64,000 nt of DNA from Venatoribacter pacificus (GTDB taxonomy: Bacteria > Pseudomonadota > Gammaproteobacteria > Pseudomonadales > Oceanobacteraceae), in NCBI RefSeq assembly GCF_025318105.1, contig NZ_JAOANI010000009.1:1-64000 (forward strand), given 5' to 3'. Position 1 is the first letter of the stretch, and each line of letters starts with the position of its first letter. The notes under the pieces were generated by a model, which did no database searches, was not told the origin of the DNA, and saw only the letters and a list, made by a program, of their open reading frames with translations. Shown here one piece after another: positions 59,666-64,000 of this stretch. The translations under genes were made by a program, and so were the position numbers.

Positions 59666-60550
59666 TCAGGTTGCCCAGATGCGCGGAGCGCAGGCCGGAC
59701 GTTGCATTAATTGCGGGCGGATAATCGCCCAGGCCTCCATCAGCAGCAGGCGGGCCTGTTCGCTGCAGGTGCCAAGATAACGCACGCTTAAAAATTGGCC
59801 GTTCAGGCTGACGCCGGCGAGCTGGTCGGCGCACAGCTCCTGAAGTTTCTCCAGAGCCTGTTCACAAAAGCCCTGAGTAAAAGGCCCGGCCACCAACAGA
59901 CCGTGTACCGGCATGCCACGGAAACCGGCCGCGGCATTTAATAATTCGCTGTTACCCGGATGCAGGCTCAGGCGCTCATTCAGCAATAGCCGTTGCTTAT
60001 AATAAATACGCAGCCCCTGCTTCAGCGTGGTGTGCTGATCAAGGTCATCCAGACGGCTGCCATTAGCGGGCAAACCGAGGCTGACAATATCCCAGCCGAT
60101 ATAGCGGCTGTTTTCACCCAGATGTACTTCGGTTTCCAGTTGCGCACGCGATGACGGAAATAAAATGGTTTCCAGTGGCATCCATTCCAGTGCCGCGTTG
60201 TTATCAACCGTTAGCTGCACTTTCTGTTGTTGCAGTAAACCATCGGCACGGGCGCGGTAAACACGACCGGCTCCGGGCGTTGTTACCAGCACATGGCTGT
60301 TTTCACCGGCACTGACATTAATAGTAAGAAAATCACCCGACACCATGCCGCCGGGCGGGTGCAGCAGATACAGGTGCGCACAGTCCGGCCCTTCCGGGTA
60401 AAACGGCTTTTGCACATAAAGAGGGCCGTTATGTTCGCACTGCACCAAACGGGTGCCTCTTTCTGTCTGGCGTGTGGTCAGCTGTAACTGCGCGTTCCAG
60501 TATGGTGCATCAGCCTGCGCGCTTAGCAGCGGCTGAACGGGGTGATTCAA
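59666..60550 (-). CDS. ureD: Urease accessory protein UreD
   Basis: A 294-residue accessory protein that docks UreF/UreG onto apo-urease (LLHPPGGMVSGDFLTINVSA, VLVTTPGAGRVYRA, ILFPSSRAQLETEVHLGENS, FRGMPVHGLLVAGPF). The start is placed at TTG 60550 because AAAGGAG lies 7 nt upstream and the product begins MNHPVQPLLSAQ; an ATG at 60601 would add 17 residues with no site. It is the first gene of the operon, behind a sigma-54 promoter. Confidence 0.95.
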   Translation of the reverse strand: MNHPVQPLLSAQADAPYWNAQLQLTTRQTERGTRLVQCEHNGPLYVQKPFYPEGPDCAHLYLLHPPGGMVSGDFLTINVSAGENSHVLVTTPGAGRVYRARADGLLQQQKVQLTVDNNAALEWMPLETILFPSSRAQLETEVHLGENSRYIGWDIVSLGLPANGSRLDDLDQHTTLKQGLRIYYKQRLLLNERLSLHPGNSELLNAAAGFRGMPVHGLLVAGPFTQGFCEQALEKLQELCADQLAGVSLNGQFLSVRYLGTCSEQARLLLMEAWAIIRPQLMQRPACAPRIWAT

Positions 60551-60621
60551 GCCGTATCTCCTTTGTTCTGTCAGAACCAGCCCAATAACAACGGGCCGCA
60601 ATGGGTTATGCCGGGTTGTTA

Positions 60622-60637
60622 AGCAAGAGGGATACCA
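60622..60637 (-). promoter_or_regulatory. Sigma-54 promoter of the urease operon
   Basis: On the minus strand, TGGTATCCCTCTTGCT matches the -24/-12 consensus TGGCAC-N5-TTGCW, with exact spacing. Transcription would start near 60611 and leave a leader of about 60 nt before ureD. Sigma-54 control implies activation by an enhancer-binding protein such as NtrC. Confidence 0.8.
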
Positions 60638-60703
60638 TATTGACTGCTTAGTCAGTTTTTTTAGCGGCGGGCTGCCCGGTTAAGGCCGGCAGAGGGACAA
60701 CGA

Positions 60704-60720
60704 TGTGCAGGTACGGCGCA
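60704..60720. promoter_or_regulatory. Possible NtrC site, promoter-proximal
   Basis: TGTGC, 7 bp, GCGCA. It follows the NtrC half-site pattern less perfectly than the next site. It lies about 75 bp upstream of the sigma-54 promoter. Confidence 0.5.
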
Positions 60721-60752
60721 GGTAAACAGGCGTGCACAACATAAGGGATCAC

Positions 60753-60773
60753 TGTGCGCCAGGAAGGCGCACA
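60753..60773. promoter_or_regulatory. NtrC-like enhancer site
   Basis: TGTGCGCC, AGGAA, GGCGCACA is a perfect dyad with the NtrC layout (TGCGC-N7-GCGCA; consensus TGCAC-N7-GTGCA). It lies about 125 bp upstream of the sigma-54 promoter, a usual enhancer distance. Confidence 0.65.
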
Positions 60774-61019
60774 GAAGCCGGACAATATCAGGGGCCGGAC
60801 AGCCGCCGGATAAAAAATGGAACATTATTAAAAACAGATGAAATCTTTTGCACAGGTTTTGCTGTTGAATTGATCACGTTATACAACGCTCAGACTTATC
60901 CACAATGCGTGACATATAAAATTCATGTCGCACTTCCCCCATATTTACCGTCTTCAGTGGTAGCTGCCGGTTGCTGCATTCAGGCCGGAGTCATTCACAT
61001 ATGATCAGGGGAAGTAAAA

Positions 61020-64000
61020 ATGGGGGTATCGAACAAGCATTTACTGACTGGCTTTATCAGTTTGTTAAGTGCAGGACCATTGTTTGCTGCGGGTCTTAAA
61101 GCAGACATCGTACTCGACGGGCAACCACTGGCAGAAGCCATTATTTTGCTGGATGGAAAAGAAATAGGGCGCAGCAACGCCGATGGCAGTTTCTGGTATG
61201 AAGGCTTTGGTGGTGGACGGCATACGTTAACGTTGCAGTTGCCGGATCAATCTGTTCCTTACAGCTTTACGCTGGCAGATGATGAAGCGGCTTTTATCAG
61301 CATCAGCGCAAAGCGCGGTGAAAAAACAGTAGATGCGGCTATTGATCGTGTTCCGCTGGCGGCAGCCAATCGTAATAATAAAAAAGAGCTGGCAGGCATT
61401 GGCGTTCTGACAGGGGAGGTTTTCGGACTTGAAACTAATGGTCCGGTTCGTAATGCAATGATTAGTGTTGTTGGTAAAAATATTACCGCACGCACCGATC
61501 GTAATGGCGAATTTAAAATTGAATTACCAAAAGGCGAATACAGCCTGCTGATTGAACATCCGCAATATATGTCGCGCACCCTGACATCGGTCAATGTGAT
61601 GCGCGGTATGGAAGTGAGTGTCTTTACCGAATTACCGATGCTCAGCAGCAATGACAGTGAATTTATTGAAGAAGTGGTCGCGGTGGGCAGCTATCAGGCA
61701 TACAGCCCGGTTGATGCTGAGCGAATGTCATCGGCGGTAATGGATACTATGGATTTCACGCAGATTGCCCGCTTTGATGACAGCACCGTCAGCTCCGCCA
61801 TGACGCGGGTCGTTGGGGTAAGTATGGAAGACAGCCGCTATGCGATTGTCCGTGGTATGAAGAGCCGTTATCAGTCCACTTTTTTTAACGGTGCTATTCT
61901 GCCCTCCACCGATCCGGCTCGTCGTGATTTACCGCTGGATATCTTTCCTGCAGATATTATGCAGTCGCTGTCACTGCAAAAATCGGCCACCGCAGATGTA
62001 CCGGGCACAGCAACCGCCGGTCATATTGATATGCGTACCAAGCCTACTCCGGATGAAGGATTTTTTAAAATCTCGGCCAGTCTGGCCTATGGTAAAGCCA
62101 ATAGTGAAGACGGCTATATAAGCAAAGAACATGGTGGCCGTGACTGGACAGGGTATGACGACGGTTTCCGTGAAATGCCGGACATTGCCAAGCGCGCGCG
62201 CGGTGCTTATTTTTTTGGCGATCCGGATTCTGCGGGCAGCAATGGCCTGGGCGACAGCGAAGAATTTCTGCAGTTCCGTGAAGAGCTGGGAGAGTCCTTT
62301 GAAAACTACGGCGTGTATAAAGGGGATTTACCCGCCGATATGTCCATCAGCCTGTCCGGAGGTGACAGCATTGTCACGGATGGCGGACAGCGCCTGGGGA
62401 TGATTGGCGCAGTGCGTTACAGTAACAAATGGACCAATGATGAAAAAATTCAGAACGGTTTTGAGCTGTATACCGTTAACAACCCTGATACAAATGAACC
62501 AGAAGATCTTCTTGCGCTGACATCTTCAAAAGTGACCTACGATACCAATAATGTTATCGACCTGAGTGCCATGCTTAATCTGGACTGGCGCATTACCGAA
62601 AATCATACACTTGGCCTGAATAATATTCTGTTACGCCATACCACCAACTCGGCAGAGTTTGAGGATAGGTATGTTATGGGTAATGGTTATTATATTGCCG
62701 AGAATAATATTGTTATGCCCGAAGATCCGCGAGACTGGCCATATGGCGGAAACATAGAAAAGCAGGAAACCCAAAGTATTGACTGGATTGAGGAGCAGCT
62801 GGTCAGCCATCAGATATGGGGTGAACACTACATCCCCCTGAGTGATGGAGGATTACTGGGGGACTTAAAAACCAATTGGCAGATTTCCCGGTCAAGCAGT
62901 GAATATGATCGCCCGAATGCTCAGCGGTACTCCTATCAGGGTAATAGCCTGTCTGCAGACCCTGTGCTGCAGGTTGGTTTCAGTAGCGCCTATAATCTGT
63001 GGGAAGCTTCTGAAGAAGACGGCAACTCAGCCAGTATTGATCTGGAGTTACCGATCAATGAAGGCGGAGATATTTCAGTAACGGCAAAAACGGGTCTGTA
63101 TCAGCTGAGCCGTACCCGCGACGGTTATGAAGATCGGTTTTCATACCGAGGTAATAAGCTAGAACAGGAAACCAGGGAAAATATTCTTTTGTACCCTGAC
63201 CCTGCGGATATCTTCACCGATGAATATATTGGTGATGGCACCAATGGCAGTAATGGTCTGTACGTGAATTATGGCGGTTCTATCGATGCAGAAAATGATA
63301 CCGGCGTCGATAAAGGTTATCAGTACCGTGTCGAGCAGAATACCAATGCCTGGTATGTGCAAACCGACTGGAACCTGTGGCAAACGGTTACGGCTAATAT
63401 CGGTGTGCGCCGTGAGTCATTTAAAGTAGAAGCTGACCAGTATTACTACAACCCGGAACCCTTGTACGAACTGCTGGATGAAACCAAAACCCTGCCATCT
63501 CTGGGACTGACCTGGCTGATCAGCGATAACTGGCAATTACGCGGCGCTTACAGCAAAACCGTAAGCTGGCCGGAAACCTTTGAACTATTACCACGAAATT
63601 ATCGTGATATCGAAACCCTGACCAGCTACAAAGGTAATCCGGATCTTAAACCGGCCGATATTAAAAACTACGATATGCGCCTGGAGTGGTACCCCAGTGA
63701 TAATGAATCCATCAGCCTGGGTGCTTACCGCAAAGACATGGACAACCCGATTGAAAATGCCTTTGACACGCTCGGTGATGATTACGATTACTACACCTTT
63801 GTTAACGTAGAATCCGGCAAGGTGACCGGTTGGGAGCTGGATTTCCGTACCGAGTTTATTCTTGATGATAACTTCAGTCATTCTGTCTTTGTGCAGGGTA
63901 ATTACACCGACATTGAATCGGAAATCAGCCTGGCCGCTGACTCCAAAGAAACCGATTTAAACCGTCCGCTGCAAGGCCAGCCTGATTATATCTTTAACCT
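61020..64000 (+). CDS. TonB-dependent receptor with carboxypeptidase-regulatory-like domains (partial)
   Basis: At least 993 residues; the window ends before the stop. A signal peptide (to SAGPLFA-AGLKA) is followed by two Ig-like carboxypeptidase-regulatory domains (VLDGQPLAEAIILLDGKEIG; VLTGEVFGLETNGPVRNAMI), then a plug (MTRVVGVSMEDSRYAIVRGM, LPLDIFPADIMQSLSLQKSA, VPGTATAGHIDMRTKPTPDE) and the barrel. The STFFNGAILPSTDP-type loop matches large receptors for siderophores or polymers. AGGGGAAG precedes the ATG. The position beside urease suggests nothing specific about the substrate. Confidence 0.93.
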   Translation, partial: MGVSNKHLLTGFISLLSAGPLFAAGLKADIVLDGQPLAEAIILLDGKEIGRSNADGSFWYEGFGGGRHTLTLQLPDQSVPYSFTLADDEAAFISISAKRGEKTVDAAIDRVPLAAANRNNKKELAGIGVLTGEVFGLETNGPVRNAMISVVGKNITARTDRNGEFKIELPKGEYSLLIEHPQYMSRTLTSVNVMRGMEVSVFTELPMLSSNDSEFIEEVVAVGSYQAYSPVDAERMSSAVMDTMDFTQIARFDDSTVSSAMTRVVGVSMEDSRYAIVRGMKSRYQSTFFNGAILPSTDPARRDLPLDIFPADIMQSLSLQKSATADVPGTATAGHIDMRTKPTPDEGFFKISASLAYGKANSEDGYISKEHGGRDWTGYDDGFREMPDIAKRARGAYFFGDPDSAGSNGLGDSEEFLQFREELGESFENYGVYKGDLPADMSISLSGGDSIVTDGGQRLGMIGAVRYSNKWTNDEKIQNGFELYTVNNPDTNEPEDLLALTSSKVTYDTNNVIDLSAMLNLDWRITENHTLGLNNILLRHTTNSAEFEDRYVMGNGYYIAENNIVMPEDPRDWPYGGNIEKQETQSIDWIEEQLVSHQIWGEHYIPLSDGGLLGDLKTNWQISRSSSEYDRPNAQRYSYQGNSLSADPVLQVGFSSAYNLWEASEEDGNSASIDLELPINEGGDISVTAKTGLYQLSRTRDGYEDRFSYRGNKLEQETRENILLYPDPADIFTDEYIGDGTNGSNGLYVNYGGSIDAENDTGVDKGYQYRVEQNTNAWYVQTDWNLWQTVTANIGVRRESFKVEADQYYYNPEPLYELLDETKTLPSLGLTWLISDNWQLRGAYSKTVSWPETFELLPRNYRDIETLTSYKGNPDLKPADIKNYDMRLEWYPSDNESISLGAYRKDMDNPIENAFDTLGDDYDYYTFVNVESGKVTGWELDFRTEFILDDNFSHSVFVQGNYTDIESEISLAADSKETDLNRPLQGQPDYIFN

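Larger units (their letters stand above)
60551..61019. other. Divergent regulatory region between ureD and a TonB receptor gene
   Basis: No gene is seen in about 470 bp. Besides the sigma-54 promoter and NtrC-like sites, the right part (60820-60990) is A+T-rich and should hold the TonB receptor promoter; no clear -35/-10 pair can be fixed. Confidence 0.6.

Noticed and set aside
60638..60660. Possible terminator TGACT-GCTT-AGTCA followed by T-run
   Set aside because: The stem is only 5 bp and there is no gene ending upstream on that strand.

Overview
The window looks like chromosome of a marine gammaproteobacterium, probably Oceanospirillales-like. This rests on gene content, codon use and moderate-to-high G+C, not on a marker gene. 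No rRNA, tRNA or CRISPR array was seen. Genes are densely packed, and most of the longer gaps hold repeat elements.

Layout. 1-711: a gene-poor stretch with a possible insertion-sequence end and several hairpins. 712-5084: the ABC-F ATPase ybiT, a DUF924 protein, an acetyltransferase broken by a 16-bp duplication, peptide deformylase, and a MerR regulator next to a carboxymuconolactone-decarboxylase-like gene that has a MerR-type promoter. 5181-8467: a metal-uptake cluster (ABC permease, binding protein, outer-membrane protein, small His/Cys protein) with no ATPase gene. 9243-12905: an M48/TerB-like protease, two YbjN-like paralogues and a CvfB-like RNA-binding protein with a Lys-rich tail. 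13104-16627: an MbnP/MbnH copper pair with an outer-membrane protein. 16881-30080: a chemoreceptor, crotonase and acyl-CoA dehydrogenase, a GlxA-type regulator, a large PA14/DUF2341 secreted protein, DUF454, a Crp/Fnr regulator, a class II aldolase, an epoxide-hydrolase-like enzyme and an AraC regulator.

30327-40201: an alkylsulfatase, then what looks like a Zur regulon for zinc scarcity. It holds a LolCDE/MacB-like permease and ATPase, a ZnuD-like TonB receptor, a His-rich lipoprotein, a DUF3299 protein and a COG0523 GTPase. Two palindromes matching the Zur box lie upstream of the start codons. 40463-45228: a PAP2 phosphatase whose terminator was split by an IS1182-family element, then small housekeeping and hypothetical genes. 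45329-49330: an A+T-richer accessory island with a TetR/SDR pair and paired operators, a decayed oxidoreductase, an acetyltransferase and an IS110-family remnant. 49343-53863: Tim44-like protein, bacteriohemerythrin, a DASS transporter, a D-Ala-D-Ala dipeptidase-like enzyme and an EF-hand protein.

54085-60550: a complete urease operon, ureDABCEFG followed by hupE/ureJ, all on the minus strand. It has a well-spaced sigma-54 promoter and NtrC-like enhancer sites upstream of ureD. 61020 to the end: a TonB-dependent receptor cut by the window edge.

The most unusual layer is mobile and repetitive DNA. A MITE-like family with ends GGGCCTGTTAACAC and a TA target duplication has one full copy at 19101-19430. 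A second copy sits inside the 3' end of ureB, where it removed an ancestral overlap between the ureB stop and the ureC start. Single ends of the same family lie near 4246, 10749 and 28020. A second MITE-like element lies between mbnP and mbnH.
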